DNA from: Alentia gelatinosa
Taxonomy: Eukaryota; Annelida; Polychaeta; Phyllodocida; Polynoidae
Direction: 5' to 3'
Length of the DNA stretch: 64,000 bases
Assembly: GCA_950022655.1 (NCBI GenBank)
Contig: OX465590.1
Span: 40,319,218 to 40,383,217, forward strand
The notes under the pieces are model-generated. The model was given only the letters and a program-made list of their open reading frames with translations. It was not told where the DNA came from and made no database searches. A program made the position numbers and the translations under genes. Shown one piece after another: positions 1 through 10,407 of the stretch (position 1 is its first letter; each line of letters starts with the position of its first letter).

Positions 1-345
1 GTGTATCTACATACCCAGAGCATACAGATATATCCACCTAATACAAAGAATACATAGAAAACACATGGGCAGCGTGTATCTACATACCCGGAGCATACAG
101 ATATGTAGTATAAAACGGGAAAAATAGTGCGTATGAAAAAATAGTGCATACCTAAAATGAACTAATATGGGTACCCCAAAAGGTGAATAATCAATAACAT
201 ATAGACTGGTTTCAGATTAAAGCAATTGTATACTCCTCAGAGGTGACTTTGTAATATCCTCGCATGCGCTAGGATATTACTACGTGTTAACTCCTCAGAG
301 CGTACGACCGCTTGTATCTGAAATCAGTCAATATTGTGTATTTGT
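1..345 (+). mobile_element. Minisatellite-bearing foldback element, 5' end cut by window
   Basis: The first 110 bases are about one and a half units of the 73-bp minisatellite that fills 58.3-60.0 kb, with words such as CCCGGAGCATACAGATAT and GAAAACACATGGG. About 90 bases of linker follow, then an imperfect palindrome (204-332) starting GACTGGTTTCAGAT and ending ATCTGAAATCAGTC. The same linker and palindrome occur at 49905-50145, so minisatellite and palindrome belong to one element family. No coding capacity. Confidence 0.7.
251..280. other. Perfect 10-bp stem hairpin at the palindrome centre
   Basis: GTAATATCCT, then a 10-base loop, then AGGATATTAC gives an exact inverted repeat at the centre of the 204-332 palindrome. 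Related central words occur in other repeat families in this window (33586-33615, 42550-42580, 50083-50105, 56585-56612). Confidence 0.75.
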
Positions 346-838
346 CTACCAGTTTGAAGAGGCTGCGACTATATCAGAAACCTATAGAACGGCGCGAGAG
401 CCTCTCCCTAGATGTAAAATATATGAGGTCGACGTGATGCTAACACTGACTATAGGTATGCACCATAATTATTTTCATCAGTTTCGTTGCCATGGCAACG
501 TGCCCGAGCTCTGCAATTAAAAACGCGATTTATTGCGCTCTGCCAGGCTAATTGAGTTTGCAAGAAAGGCAATTTGACGTAAAAATCCATTTTTATTAGA
601 TTTATTTTTGAGCTTTTGTGCATGTCTGTGCCTTGGTGGTAGGCTATAATCCTGGCGCATCCACGCGAAAAGCGATATTTTATTTCTCCATGTTCGAACC
701 GGTCTAACCAATACAAAAGGCAGCTAATGTTACAAGGAGAATTATTTCATCGGAGATAATTAGCGAATTCAAATCTGGGCAAAGCACACAGCTATTCAAG
801 ATCTATTCTATGACTATGAAGGACATGGTTTCTCTGTG
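346..838. other. Non-repetitive stretch without recognised gene
   Basis: I see no match to the repeat families of the window here and no credible open frame. The segment 450-720 has higher CpG content than its surroundings and contains a perfect RFX-type X-box at 486-499. It may be regulatory, but only the X-box is visible evidence. Confidence 0.4.
486..499. promoter_or_regulatory. Palindromic X-box (RFX-type site)
   Basis: GTTGCCATGGCAAC is the exact palindromic RFX consensus (two half-sites with a 2-base spacer). The same 14-mer occurs at 40094-40107 and 40239-40252. No gene is visible beside this copy, so function is inferred from the motif alone. Confidence 0.5.
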
Positions 839-1137
839 TTATCTCACCCCTGGTGTATTTCCTGCCATAGAATTAACATTGGGAGATTGTATCCAACGCC
901 CATGAGATATTTGGGAAAATGTCCAATGGGGGATTATGTCACAAATGTTAGCCCATTCGTCAGTGTGAAGGGTGAGATAAATTCAGAAATCCATTCAAGT
1001 TTAGGGCCAGAGCTTGATCCCATTTCATTAGAACTGCTATGTAATTCAACCGGCTTCGCCTTGTGAATTACTAAGCGATTTAAACTCAATGGGATACAAG
1101 CTCTGACTCTAAACTAAGGTTTCCTCTAGAGTATAAT
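839..1137 (+). mobile_element. 298-bp double-foldback MITE (TATCTCACCCC family), copy 1
   Basis: One of five nearly full-length copies (others at 19041, 19704, 21178 and 33173). The first half (to about 985) folds between TTATCTCACCCC and GGGTGAGATAAA. The second half folds between AAGTTTAGGG-type and CCCTAAACT-type arms, around a centre containing GGCTTCGCCTTGTGAATTAC. Non-coding. The transposase source is unknown. Confidence 0.8.
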
Positions 1138-1152
1138 TAAAGAAGAAACCAA

Positions 1153-1437
1153 CAAGTTTTGGACAAAGTCGCCGTTCTCCACGAGTTTGATGCGGAGTGA
1201 TATGAACGAGGCTACAGCCGAGTGAATATCACGTAGCATTCAAACGAGTTGAAGAACGACTTCTTTGACCAAAACGAGTTGCTTTCTATTTTTATCTCAC
1301 CCCTGTACACACTTAAAGAACGGACGACACACTGGATATAGACCATGGAGAACGGACTGCAATACTCATAGGGGCATGGAGAACGAGTTCCCTATGTAAA
1401 GCCTATGGGACAAAAATACCACGGGTGAGATAAATTG
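1153..1437. mobile_element. Composite foldback: hairpin plus short TCTCACCCC palindrome
   Basis: 1153-1277 is an inverted repeat with outer arms GTTTTGGACAAAGTCG and CTTTGACCAAAAC. It is followed at once by a second palindrome from TTTATCTCACCCC (about 1285) to GGGTGAGATAAA (1437). The same pairing recurs at 53009-53433 and, decayed, at 35757-35895, so it is a family and not a chance juxtaposition. Confidence 0.65.
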
Positions 1438-1947
1438 CCTTCCACACTGCAGCGACACGGCTGGGAAAGCTCTATAGACAGCGCTGTAGGTGCAAACGGG
1501 CTGTGAGGAGAATTATCGATTTAGTTTGTATTATAATCCCCTCTGATGTATGTCTATGATTGCAAAAAGATGGCTGACGTCACAGAGTAGATGGGGCTTG
1601 TTAATTATAGAGCATCGCTCAGTGTTGGGTGGTGTGCTGTAGACGTGCTGAGTGAAATACCGGTATGTAGCATGTAGGTGGCTTGTATGATCTGATGGGG
1701 CATGGATGTGTACGTATGTATGTCTCTACGTATGTAGGAGTACGTACGTACATTTGCGTGCACTGTACGTATGCCGAACGAGTGCTAATCAGTTAATGGG
1801 AATGGGAATATGAAAAGGAAACATCAATCTTTGTTCGGCATGATTATACCAGAAACCCAGTGTCTATAGCCAAATATAGTTCCGATATCCTGTGGTGTCT
1901 TCCACCATAGCAGCTTCTAGATACCTCTATGATATATACATGTTAGA
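1438..1947. other. No gene recognised
   Basis: No credible coding frame. 1700-1770 is low-complexity sequence built on TACG and GTATGT words. The rest looks single-copy within the window. Confidence 0.4.
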
Positions 1948-2728
1948 CGGGGTGTCCACCTACTACGATTTTGCTCCTGAGGCACTGCGATTAACGCGTC
2001 GGCAAGCTCTGTGACATACAAATCAAAATCATGGCACGATCGTAGAGCACTGCATGAATTTGGTCAGGTTTTGGTCGACCAGCTCTATCCCGGCGTTTAC
2101 ACTAGACGACTAAATATGTGGCGACTGTAGATCGTCAGCCAATAGTCGTCAGGTGGTGGCAATGTCCACCGCAAAAGTCGTCAACCTCAGCATATAGCTG
2201 AGCGTTTACACTGACGACTTTTGAGTTTTCACAGAATCGCCACCTATCTAGACGACTAAATGAAGACGGCTTGAAATTGTCGCTGGCGTCAGAGCGTGAC
2301 CAGTAGTCGCCAGGTGGTGCCAAATTGCGTAATCAGACGTAATCAGACGATCTGCAGTCGTCATGCGTTTGGCGTTTACATTAGACGATTTCTAGACTTT
2401 TATGGCTAAAAGTCGTCAGCTTCAAGAATCGCCGCGAATAATCGTCTAATGTAAACGCCAGGTATGTAGACGACTAATTCAAACCGGATTGAAATAGTCG
2501 CCGGGTCAGAGCGTGTCTAATGGTCGTGAGGTGGTGCTTAATTGTATAATCTGATGTAACCAGATGATCTGCAGTTGCCACACACTTGGTGTTTACATTA
2601 GACGATTTCTAGCTTTTATGGCTGAAAGTCGTCAGGTTCAAGAATCGCCGCCTATAATCATCTAGTGAAAACGCCGGGAAATGACGCACGCCAACGTGCT
2701 ATGATGGGAAAAAACGAATAGTAGGGTG
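1948..2728. mobile_element. Possible foldback element split by another insertion
   Basis: The left end reads GGGGTGTCCACCTACTACGAT, close to the terminus of the family at 10563-10844. A weak inverted counterpart (AGTAGGGTGTCTAC) lies near 2720, beyond the element at 2089-2678. I infer an older element interrupted by a younger one. The right end is poorly conserved, so this is tentative. Confidence 0.3.
2089..2678. mobile_element. Foldback element, GCGTTTACACTAGACGA family, copy 1
   Basis: Starts CCCGGCGTTTACACTAGACG and ends ACGCCGGG. The interior repeats GTCGTC, GACGAC and TCGCC words in both orientations. About 215 bases (2245-2460) are repeated in tandem at 2461-2678 with the same order of words, so this copy carries an internal duplication. 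A second copy is at 11637-12278. Non-coding. Confidence 0.75.
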
Positions 2729-2962
2729 TCTACAAAATTCAAACATGTTTGATTTTTATAGCGTGTCATAGCCCATTGGCTACGGGGAAAGCACAATAAG
2801 TCAGGTTTCTAAGATTTGGCGCCAAGGCACTAAAATGTCGACGATGATGGTGACACATGTCACCAACATCGAATCACATCAGGAGGTCCATTGTAGTGTG
2901 TCGTAGTCCGTCATGGTAGGCGAGAGGCATGCCTGAAGATCTATCTACACACACAGAGTTAA

Positions 2963-3388
2963 GGGGGGCGTCCACCAACTATGACAAGGCTACAATGGCT
3001 TTCCGACAAGGTCCACGTCAGGCCTACGATTGGAACTCTTGTCGTAGCCTTGTCGTGGTTGGTGGACCCCAGTTCCCAACAAGAGTCTATGACAAGGCCA
3101 CAACAGGCTGCGACTGGAAGCTTGTCGGGGGCCTTCCAACAAGGTTACAACAAAATCAAAGTTAGGGTTTGTCCACGACTCGACCCTTGTTATGGAGTGT
3201 CATGTTTGTCGGGAGCATGTCATAGAGGGCTATGATAGGAAATTTTGGTGGAGCGTGCACTTCCGGATACACCCCAACAATGCTGTCACAAAGCCTCCCT
3301 TCTCACAACAAGGGTGTGACAAGGCTGTGATTGGAACTTTCATGTCAGCACTTGTCGTAGCCTTGTCGTGGTTGGTGCATGCCCGCCT
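2963..3388. mobile_element. Foldback element, GCGTCCACCAACCACGACAAGG family, copy 1
   Basis: Flanked on the left by TTAA (2959-2962) and beginning GGGGGGCGTCCACCAAC. The interior is tiled with GACAAGG and CCTTGTC words in both orientations and closes near 3388 with GGTTGGTGCATGCCCGCC. Other copies are at 46400-46832 and 61223-61645. The short open frames inside are by-products of the repeated words. Confidence 0.75.
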
Positions 3389-3590
3389 TTATACCTCCAC
3401 AAATTATAGGATCACGATCACCCTATAGTTATTCACTCCGGGCCTATCTGATCTGTAGCCAATGTGTCGTTTGTTTATTGTCCCTTGACATGGAGAACAT
3501 TGCTGGTAACCATCATTCTGTTACCAAATTGTTGTGCCTCTCACGAAGACCACATAAACACACAAAACACACACATAGATATTGCAGAAG

Positions 3591-3876
3591 GGGCACCCCT
3601 CTCATAAGATCTCACACTCTCTAAGTTGTAATCTGTACAAGGTTCTCACTGCGCTCTATGGGAGAAGAATTCTTAACGAAATAGGCTTAGAGCCTTGAAA
3701 ATCCACTGGCACACAGTATTCCTGTTAGGTGGCATCATTGAGATTATAGCACGGGAGGCAGGCCAGTGGATTCTCAAGGCTCTAAGCCTAGTTCATTAAG
3801 AATTGCCTCTCAATAGAGCGTAGTGAAGGTACAGAATACGACTTAGAGAGTGTGAGATCTGATGAGAGGGGTGTGA
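3591..3876. mobile_element. Long-armed foldback element (single copy here)
   Basis: Near-perfect terminal inverted repeats: AGATCTCACACTCTCTAAGT on the left and its complement ending at about 3861, extended outward by CACCCCTCTCAT and ATGAGAGGGGTG. An inner pair of arms contains CTTAGAGCCTTGA and TCAAGGCTCTAAG. No other copy was seen in the window. Confidence 0.75.
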
Positions 3877-3892
3877 AAATGACAGACGGGTT

Positions 3893-4170
3893 ATTACCTC
3901 ACCCCTGCTATTGTTTTCCCATAGACTTAACGTTCGGAAATCGTACTCAACGCCCATGGAGTATTGTAGAAAGTACTCAATGGGGGATAATGTCACAATG
4001 GTTAGCCACCTAGTCAATGATAGTCATGAGATAAAATCTGAACCGCACTCGAAACATACATAGCTACTGAAAATATGCCATTCATTTTGGTTTGCTGCGT
4101 CATCTCACATAGCTTTGCCTCGTGAGATTACTCTAGAGCCGAGACTCATGGTATATTTTCAGTGGCTATG
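3893..4170 (+). mobile_element. Diverged TATCTCACCCC double-foldback MITE
   Basis: Begins TTACCTCACCCCTGCTATT, followed by the family words CCCATAGACTTAACGTT and ATGGGGGATAATGTCAC. The second half keeps the AGCTTTGCCTCGTGAGATTAC centre, with a different outer arm (CATAGCTACTGAAAATAT pairing with ATATTTTCAGTGGCTATG). More diverged than the five main copies. Confidence 0.6.
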
Positions 4171-4942
4171 GGTCTTGATGCAGTTCCTTCTTATCACACC
4201 TGTAACATTGGTCTTGTTTAAAGCGTCAGAGCATTCTGCTCCAGGTCCTCAACTGCTCGGTCATATTTCTTCTAATTTCTGTGGGTTTTTTTCATGTGCA
4301 CGTATTAGGCTTCTTACATGTACAGGTTGCTCAAGTTCTTTATGCATTGGTTTATGGAGTTTATATCCCCTCTTCCAGGGGTTATTGCTCCTAGAAACGT
4401 GGCATAAGCGTTGCTCCAGTAATATCTGATCGTGTTGTGTGGTATCATTATTTTCACGTTGTATCGCTACATTTCAAAACACCACATTTCCAGTGACATA
4501 GGTGAAAGGTTGATGTTCAGACGTTGCGTGGAACAAGTAGCGACCAAAAAATGTGTGGATAAAATTGGGGGCCCGATTTCCGAAAATTTTATTTTTGATA
4601 GAATCGGGGACCGATTGACATAAATCGGGGTACCGATTTATGCCAGAAGAGTTCCCACACATAGGTGAAAGGTTCATTAGATTCTTAATTGGATATAGGT
4701 GATGACATAGTTATGATGTGATCTGAAAAAAATCTTGACCAATGCTCCTTTGGTCTGGCAGTATTTCCACTGAACTTCCTGTCTCATCCAATCATTATCA
4801 ATGAGATTATGATTATTATGCATATATTATTGCGCGACGTTTTTTTAAATTCAATCAGACCTCCATGATAACCCACTTGTTTTGAAATTTATGGTTTAAA
4901 TTTTTTCGTTCACATGGTTATCCTATTAGGATTATCCGGTGT
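4171..4942. other. AT-rich stretch without recognised gene
   Basis: No credible coding frame. 4560-4645 repeats the word ATCGGGG and its complement (GAATCGGGGACCGATTG, AATCGGGGTACCGATTT), flanked by two copies of ATAGGTGAAAGGTT at about 4499 and 4662. This small iterated-word island resembles foldback interiors but has no defined ends. Confidence 0.4.
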
Positions 4943-4948
4943 TAGTGT

Positions 4949-5289
4949 AAAGGCCCATTCCCACTAGGCGATTTCTGCCCCTGTGACTACTGCCGGGCAT
5001 AATCACCGGGAAACCGCAGTCGCACAGCGGGTGGGAGGGCATAGTCGCCGACTATGCCCTGATATATTTCAAACATGTTTGAAATTGAATCGCAAGAGAC
5101 TGGTGCCTTTTAAGGAGAGAATCCAGTCGCCGACTCTATCCTGAACAACGGGGGGTAGGGCACGAGTCGCCGACGATTTTGACATTTTGTGTTCCCACTT
5201 GGCGACTCATGAAGTTCCTAGACATTTTGGCTGATAGTCGGCGACGGGTGCCCTATGAATGCCCCAAAATCGCTTAGTGGGAACCGGGC
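4949..5289. mobile_element. Foldback element, TTCCCACTAGGCGA family
   Basis: Left end AGGCCCATTCCCACTAGGCG, right end CGCTTAGTGGGAACCGGGCT. The flanks are GTAA on the left and TTAA (5291-5294) on the right. GTCGCCGAC words are repeated in both orientations through the interior. Single copy in the window. Confidence 0.7.
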
Positions 5290-5339
5290 TTTAAGAAAGC
5301 TACGTTAAAACATTCTAGTTTTGAAATTTATTCTCGTTC

Positions 5340-5600
5340 TTCGGGAATGTGATATGCTCCAAAAGAGCGACCCGGGGTTCGTTTGATAATCTAGGATCGC
5401 ACATTTTCTGTACGCCAAGAAGACCCAGAAACGATGTGGGTTAACTTTAATCAACACTTATGGACGACCTTGTGGACGGCTAAGACTGTTAGCGAACGAA
5501 CTTGAATATTGATAAAAGAAAACCCTTGTACGAGGTGCAGAAAGGGATCTTCATGTACGAACCTTTTAAACCGAAACCTTGTCCTATACATCACAATTGG
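5340..5600. repeat. Dispersed repeat (fragment 1 of 3)
   Basis: Contains GATAATCTAGGATCG, TTTTCTGTACGCCAAGAA and CTTCATGTACGA. The same words recur at 7545-7640 and, partly in opposite orientation, at 8030-8190. Class unknown; it could be a piece of a larger transposon. Confidence 0.55.
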
Positions 5601-6081
5601 TGCGATGAACCTAGCTGAATACATGAATATATGATTACATGTACAACCTATAGATAAAATAAATATCTTAAATATAAATATGCTAAGGCAGGATAGGGAA
5701 GGAACAGAACACGAGACATAATGCGAACTGAGAGATGCTTCATATATTTTAAACTGCATCTGAAAAATCTCATCCTAGGAATGCCTGACCCTGTATACTG
5801 ATAACGCCTTGCACCAAAGGTACTTGGCAGCCTCATGTTGCGTTTTGTCTAGTATATTTTGACTATATTTACCTGTTTCTCCTGTTAATTATGATAGACC
5901 TCATTCTATGTTTTCCTGACCTGAGTTGCTCGGGCGTCGTGCATCAAATAAGCCAAGCAGCGTGTTGTTTTGTCCTGTATGTCTTGTCTATACTTACCTG
6001 TTTGTCTTGTTGACTATGATGGAAGAACGCCCAAGTTGGGTGAATTGTATGTCTTTATACTGAATAAAAAAATATATATAA
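5601..6081. other. No gene recognised
   Basis: AT-rich. A short diverged duplication (about 5830-5905 and 5955-6020) shares TGTCTAGTAT/TGTCTATAC and TTACCTGTTT words. Nothing else identified. Confidence 0.35.
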
Positions 6082-6276
6082 GGCCCGTTTTCATTGGCCG
6101 ACGAAAACGGTGTAGATTTCTTTAGTTCACCTAAAAGCCCATTTCCATTGGCCGTCACCGATCTACATACTTCATACAGGGCTCAAATGAGTGGACCAGT
6201 AGTACTAAGGACGCAAAATGGAAATAGGAGAATCTAATAAATCTACACCGTTTTCGTCGGCCAATGGAAACGGGCT
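6082..6276. mobile_element. Foldback element, TTTCCATTGGCCGACGA family, copy 1
   Basis: Left arm GGCCCGTTTTCATTGGCCG, right arm CGGCCAATGGAAACGGGC, with an inner copy of CCCATTTCCATTGGCCG at about 6137. A second diverged copy is at 53788-54100. Confidence 0.65.
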
Positions 6277-6339
6277 ACATTCTTTAGCTTCAAATCTTAC
6301 TAGAACAGCAGAATGACGGATAAAGTGGCAGCAAGAAGA

Positions 6340-7035
6340 GACAGGGGCAGAGATAAATGAGACAGAAAGACAGACAGGGAGGGGGAGACAGACAGGGAGG
6401 GGGAGACAGAGAGAAGGACAGGGAGAGGGAGACAGAGACAATAATTGATGGTTTGGTGGACAGGCGGCCGTAAACTACGAGAGGTTGACGCGTAGTAATA
6501 CACGAGCGTTAGCGAGTGTAATACGAGGTCAACCGTGAGTGGTTTACAGAGCTGCCTGTCCACAAAATCATCGTTTGTTGCATTTATTATCCATCTTTTC
6601 GAATAAATCAAACCCAGTTATTGCCATTTTAGAGGGTTTAACAATAGGGACTATTTCTTTGCTCTATAGCAAAAGGGACTATTTTCCCCGAACACCATGG
6701 TTTTGAGGCCATATACCACAGGTTAGAATCCGTATACCACAGTTATAGTATCTGACAGGTTTTATACAATGGGTCGTGGTTTACCCATACATTTTCAATG
6801 GATAATAAAGAGAGAAAGACAGGGAGAGGGAGACAGAGAGACAGAGAGGAGAGGGGACAGAGAGAAAGACAGCCAGAAGAGGTAGACAGAGAGGCAGACA
6901 GGGAGAGGGGACTGATAGACAGACAGGGAGAGGGAGACAGACAGGGACAGCGAGACAGTGAGACAGACAGGGACAGAAAGGGGGGAGACAGAGACAGACA
7001 GGGACAAGGAGACAGAGACATAGAGAATAGAGAAT
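6340..7035. repeat. GACAG/GGGAGA purine-rich array, interrupted
   Basis: 6345-6440 and 6805-7035 are built from GACAGGGAGAGG and GACAGAGA words. The array is split by the element at 6441-6799. All three frames on each strand stay open across the array because of its short period, so the serine/leucine-rich and arginine-rich frames here are not genes. Confidence 0.8.
6441..6799. mobile_element. About 360-bp dispersed element, copy 1
   Basis: Shares a long region with 42508-42880: a palindromic part with GTAATACACGAGCGTTA at its centre and arms GGTGGACAGGCGGC / GCTGCCTGTCCAC, then a tail with ACAATAGGGACT, CCATGGTTTTGA and ATACCACAG words ending TTTTCAATGG. It sits inside the GACAG array, with array sequence on both sides. 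Confidence 0.65.
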
Positions 7036-7544
7036 AAATAACGAGATTCGCATCAAAAAGGTCTCTTTTATTTCGCTCAGCCCTGCCGCCCGTCCCTCGC
7101 TTTCTATACAGGAAAGCCGGGTTTTTTAATGTGATTCCTGCTTCCCGAGGGATTTACATGAAATCATGAAAAGAGTCATGACTAATGGGAAGCGGTAGAT
7201 TCACCTACCCACCCCACCTCCACCCCATCCCCCGTCCTCCATTCAACCACCCTCCCGCCCACCCCTCCAGCCTCCCACCCTAACCCATCACCCCATCCCA
7301 TTCTACCATCTATTTTATAAATGGCCTTAAGTATCTGCCTCTGCCGCCTGGGGAGGAAATGAGCCAAGGGCCAACCAGCATTCTGATCATGAAGACAAAC
7401 AAGAATGAGCTAATGTTAATGATGACAGAGGCTAGGAATAAATGGGACGGATTCTCTCTTGAGTGATACTATCGGAAGGGTTTCTGAAAACAATATGAAT
7501 TCAAGTAGTGCCTGTGTTTGGTAACATTGCAAATTCTGGAGCTG
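7036..7544. other. No gene recognised; C-rich tract
   Basis: 7203-7302 is a pyrimidine-rich tract of CCACCCC/CCATCCC words. The rest looks single-copy. The complement of the C-rich tract gives a glycine-rich open frame that I regard as spurious. Confidence 0.4.
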
Positions 7545-8190
7545 GGACCTGTTTAATAATCTCGGATCGTCCATGTAGACCCTTTTCTGTACGCCAAGAA
7601 AACCTTTGGACAATCTGTGTCAACTTAGTTCGACATTTAAGGATTTTTTTTGGTTTGAAAAGTCTTTTATTGGTCTATTCTATACAATAATTCTTCCATT
7701 GTTTTAATAATATTCTCCAGATATTCATAACCAATAAAAGACGGCAGCGAACGTCCTCTCAGCTACGGACTATTCCTAGGCTTTTTTTCTTCAGGCGTTA
7801 AAATAACGTTATGTATATGCTTGGGTGTGTAACACATCTAGAAGCATACTGACATTTCATTTGTTATATAATACACCCATGACAGTATAATCAGAGGATT
7901 AAGCATGTCCATAATATATAAATCGGCAACACAGTATATAAGATGTTATAATAGATAAGGGATATTTTCTTATACATATACCTCACAGTGCCGAGATCAA
8001 CTCTAGCATGATAGTTTTAGTTAGGTTTTTAAACTCCTCATAGATGGGAGTCTGGTGGACATATGGATGACGTCATGGACGGCTGATATTGTCTTAGCGA
8101 ACAGATTAAATATTATTAAACGATAACCCTTGCACAAGGGACAGAAAAGGGTCTTCATGTACGATCCTAGATTATTAAACAGGCCCCTGA
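7545..8190. repeat. Dispersed repeat (fragments 2 and 3)
   Basis: 7545-7640 matches the 5340-5600 repeat in the same orientation (TAATCTCGGATCGTCCATG, TTTTCTGTACGCCAAGAA). 8030-8190 carries the opposite set (GGTCTTCATGTACGATCC, CTAGATTATTAAACAGG). They may be the arms of one disrupted element. The intervening 7650-8025 is AT-rich and unassigned. Confidence 0.5.
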
Positions 8191-8562
8191 TTCGTGGGCG
8201 GACATTCCGATAGGGGGCGCTGTTACGGCCGAGAAGGAGTAAAAGATCAGTTGAGGATGAATGTCGGGTTCGCACTAAAATCACACATGTATGTGGCTGT
8301 GCCCTGATATTAACCAAATGTGGGTCACGCGACCTAGTTTTCTGATAGCTGAGTCCTGATTGGTCGATTCATGTTTCTAGGTGGGAGGAACTCCCCCTCG
8401 TGATCGAGTTGTACCCAACCCCAGTGGCACCACGGTGTTGTATGGAGGGACATCTTAGATAACCTACACCTGAGAACAGGTATCCCTCAGTGTAAGAATA
8501 CTGGAGAGCCTATGTACTACCAGGATGAATAAATGAAATTTAATAAAAAACAAAAAAAACTC
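8191..8562 (+). mobile_element. Poly(A)-tailed sequence, retroposed transcript end
   Basis: The stretch ends GATGAATAAATGAAATTT followed by an A-rich tail (8540-8562), the layout of a polyadenylated RNA copied into DNA. The body (8330-8530) has no open frame I recognise. It abuts the telomere-like element at 8556. It could be a LINE/SINE tail or a processed 3' UTR. Confidence 0.45.
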
Positions 8563-9166
8563 GACCCGTAGCAAACTCGACCTGTAGAAAACTCGACCCA
8601 TAACGAACTAGACCCGTTTTAAGAACCCGATCCGTAACGAAATTGACCTTTTTTTTAGAATTCGACCTATAATGAACTCGACCCATTTTAAGAACTTGAC
8701 CTGTAATGAACTTGACCTGTTTTAAATCTTCCCATCTCAAGTATATCATTACAACTGTGGATAAATACTATAGACAATAGTAAGTATTTTATCTTGGCAA
8801 CAGATTTGGTCTTCTCTGGGGAAGAAAACAGGAAACACTTCCCCTGAAAACCTATCCCTAACCCTAAGTATTCCCCTATCCCTAACCCTAAACCTATCCC
8901 TAAGCCTAAGCCTAACCCTGACCCTAACCCAACCTTCACCCTTTCCGTTATCCCTAATCCTACACCTAAATGCAACAGGACTTATATTCTCTATCAACTG
9001 GTTTATTTGTCTAAAAGCTAACTAGTCAGACATTTACTTCTATATGAAAATGTCCTATTCATAAATATCTGAACCGGGTTGAGTTCTCCAATTGATTTCT
9101 CCAAATCGGGTCGAGTTCTCCCGACAAGTATGGGTCGAGTTCGTTTCGGGTCGAGTTTTCCAGTAA
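8556..9166 (-). mobile_element. Telomere-like-core element, copy 1
   Basis: Left arm: iterated ACTCGACCCG/ACTCGACCTG words (8556-8730). Core: CCCTAACCC/CCCTATCCC tract (8855-8945). Right arm: iterated GGGTCGAGTTC words (9075-9160). Between arm and core it shares GTGGATAAATACTAT and TTGGTCTTCTCTGGGGAAGAA with the copy at 36914-37566, in reverse orientation. The left terminus lacks the CGGTTACTGGAG-type end and is replaced by poly(A), so this copy is truncated there. Confidence 0.75.
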
Positions 9167-9347
9167 CCGAGAATAAGGAGAGTAGCAATTTGTGGGTATA
9201 ACTTGTATCTTCGGTTCATTAGTTCATTTACCAATAAGGACATTTCCGTAGAGGCTGATGTAATTACGTTGGTTTCCAGTATTTTTGAGTGAGTTATCAG
9301 TTTTCCTCATATAGAGAAAAAGTGTGCACACTTAGTTGAAGACTGAC

Positions 9348-9468
9348 TTTTATCTCACCCCTGATATTTTACCCCCATAAGTATCGTTTTAGATACTCAA
9401 TGGGCGTTGAATACGAGTTCCCAATGTTAAGTCTATGTGGTAAAATACCAGGGGTGAGATGATACTTA
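9348..9468. mobile_element. Short TATCTCACCCC palindrome
   Basis: TTATCTCACCCCTGATATTTTAC on one side pairs with GTAAAATACCAGGGGTGAGAT on the other. The centre carries ATACTCAATGGGCGTTGAA words of the 298-bp family. It is the first half of that family made into a simple foldback. Confidence 0.7.
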
Positions 9469-9640
9469 TTCTAAAACAGTAATTTTCTTATTATTGTACT
9501 ATTGTTAACTCTCAGATAATATCCTGGCTATCTACCCTCACAAACCGCCCTGTCTCTTGTCAATTGACACAGTACACGTGTAGGGTTTACTTGATGTCTT
9601 TTACTGATGCCTTATTTCAAGGTCATCCCTATCTGCTTAA

Positions 9641-10020
9641 TGCAGCATTCCCACCTGCCAACTAAAAACCCACCGATAATTTTAATGCTGTACAAATGTC
9701 GGTCGGTGGTTCTCCTTGTGAAAAGTCGGTGGTACATAATCGGTGATTTGCTGTGGGAAAATGCGGCGGACGCTCACCGACTTTTGGTAGTCAAATTCAG
9801 AGCATCACTGAATAATTCAATGAGCTTTGATTTTATTAGTGGGTGCAGAAGTTAGTCAGTGGTACCATATTGCATAAGGCTTTGGAGGAAAATCGTTTAC
9901 CATTTCCGTTTCCATCTGGCGATTATTGCACTGAATTTATCCCATAATCGGTCGGCGGTGCGAAATGCTATAATCGGTGGTCATAATCGGCAGGTGGTAA
10001 CGCCGAGCAAGCGCTGACAC
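9641..10020. mobile_element. Foldback element flanked by TTAA, AATCGGTGG-word family
   Basis: Exact TTAA lies on both sides (9637-9640 and 10021-10024). Left end CAGCATTCCCACCTGCCAAC, right end GGCAGGTGGTAACGCCG with extra terminal bases. The interior repeats ATAATCGGTGG, GTCGGTGG and CACCGA words. Single copy here, non-coding. Confidence 0.6.
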
Positions 10021-10407
10021 TTAAAAAGTAAATCATTTAGGAAATCTAGTTATGGCCTGGTAAGTGTCATTCTCTTTTAAATTGAAGTTAGTTTTTTTAA
10101 TGTATATTTACATGTTACATTGCAGTCTCGCTTTTAATGACCAGGACATTAATCATGCTGTCCAAACTTTTATTGCAGAATGTTCGGCAGCGTTGCATGT
10201 AGGACTAGGTTTTAGCTTTTTGTATGACATACTTTTCTACAAAGATTGGCCTCCCTGGGAGTAGCTAAAAATGAATAATATATTGAATAAATTTAACACG
10301 CTTTACAAAGGGATGGGTGTGAATCATAGTAAAGACAATTTTAACCAAGTTTGTTGGGGGAGGTGAGTACTGGCAAATCTAAATCTACATTTCTTTCTAA
10401 TTCACTT
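10021..10407. other. No gene recognised
   Basis: AT-rich. A short open frame at 10064-10264 has no recognisable domain and no supporting signal. Nothing else seen. Confidence 0.35.

Noticed and set aside
251..280. Rolling-circle virus origin (TAATATTAC-like hairpin)
   Set aside because: The loop lacks the conserved nonanucleotide, no Rep gene is present, and the hairpin is simply the fold point of a palindromic repeat.
1153..1277. Helitron 3' hairpin
   Set aside because: No CTRR end, no AT insertion site and no TC 5' end; it is paired with a TCTCACCCC foldback as at 53009.
6743..7056. Ser/Leu/Pro-rich and Arg/Asp/Gln-rich open frames on both strands
   Set aside because: Produced by the GACAG/GGGAGA array; all frames are open and no coding signal is present.
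8855..8945. Chromosome end (telomere)
   Set aside because: The tract is short, degenerate and internal, flanked by matching arms also found at 36914-37566; it is part of an element.
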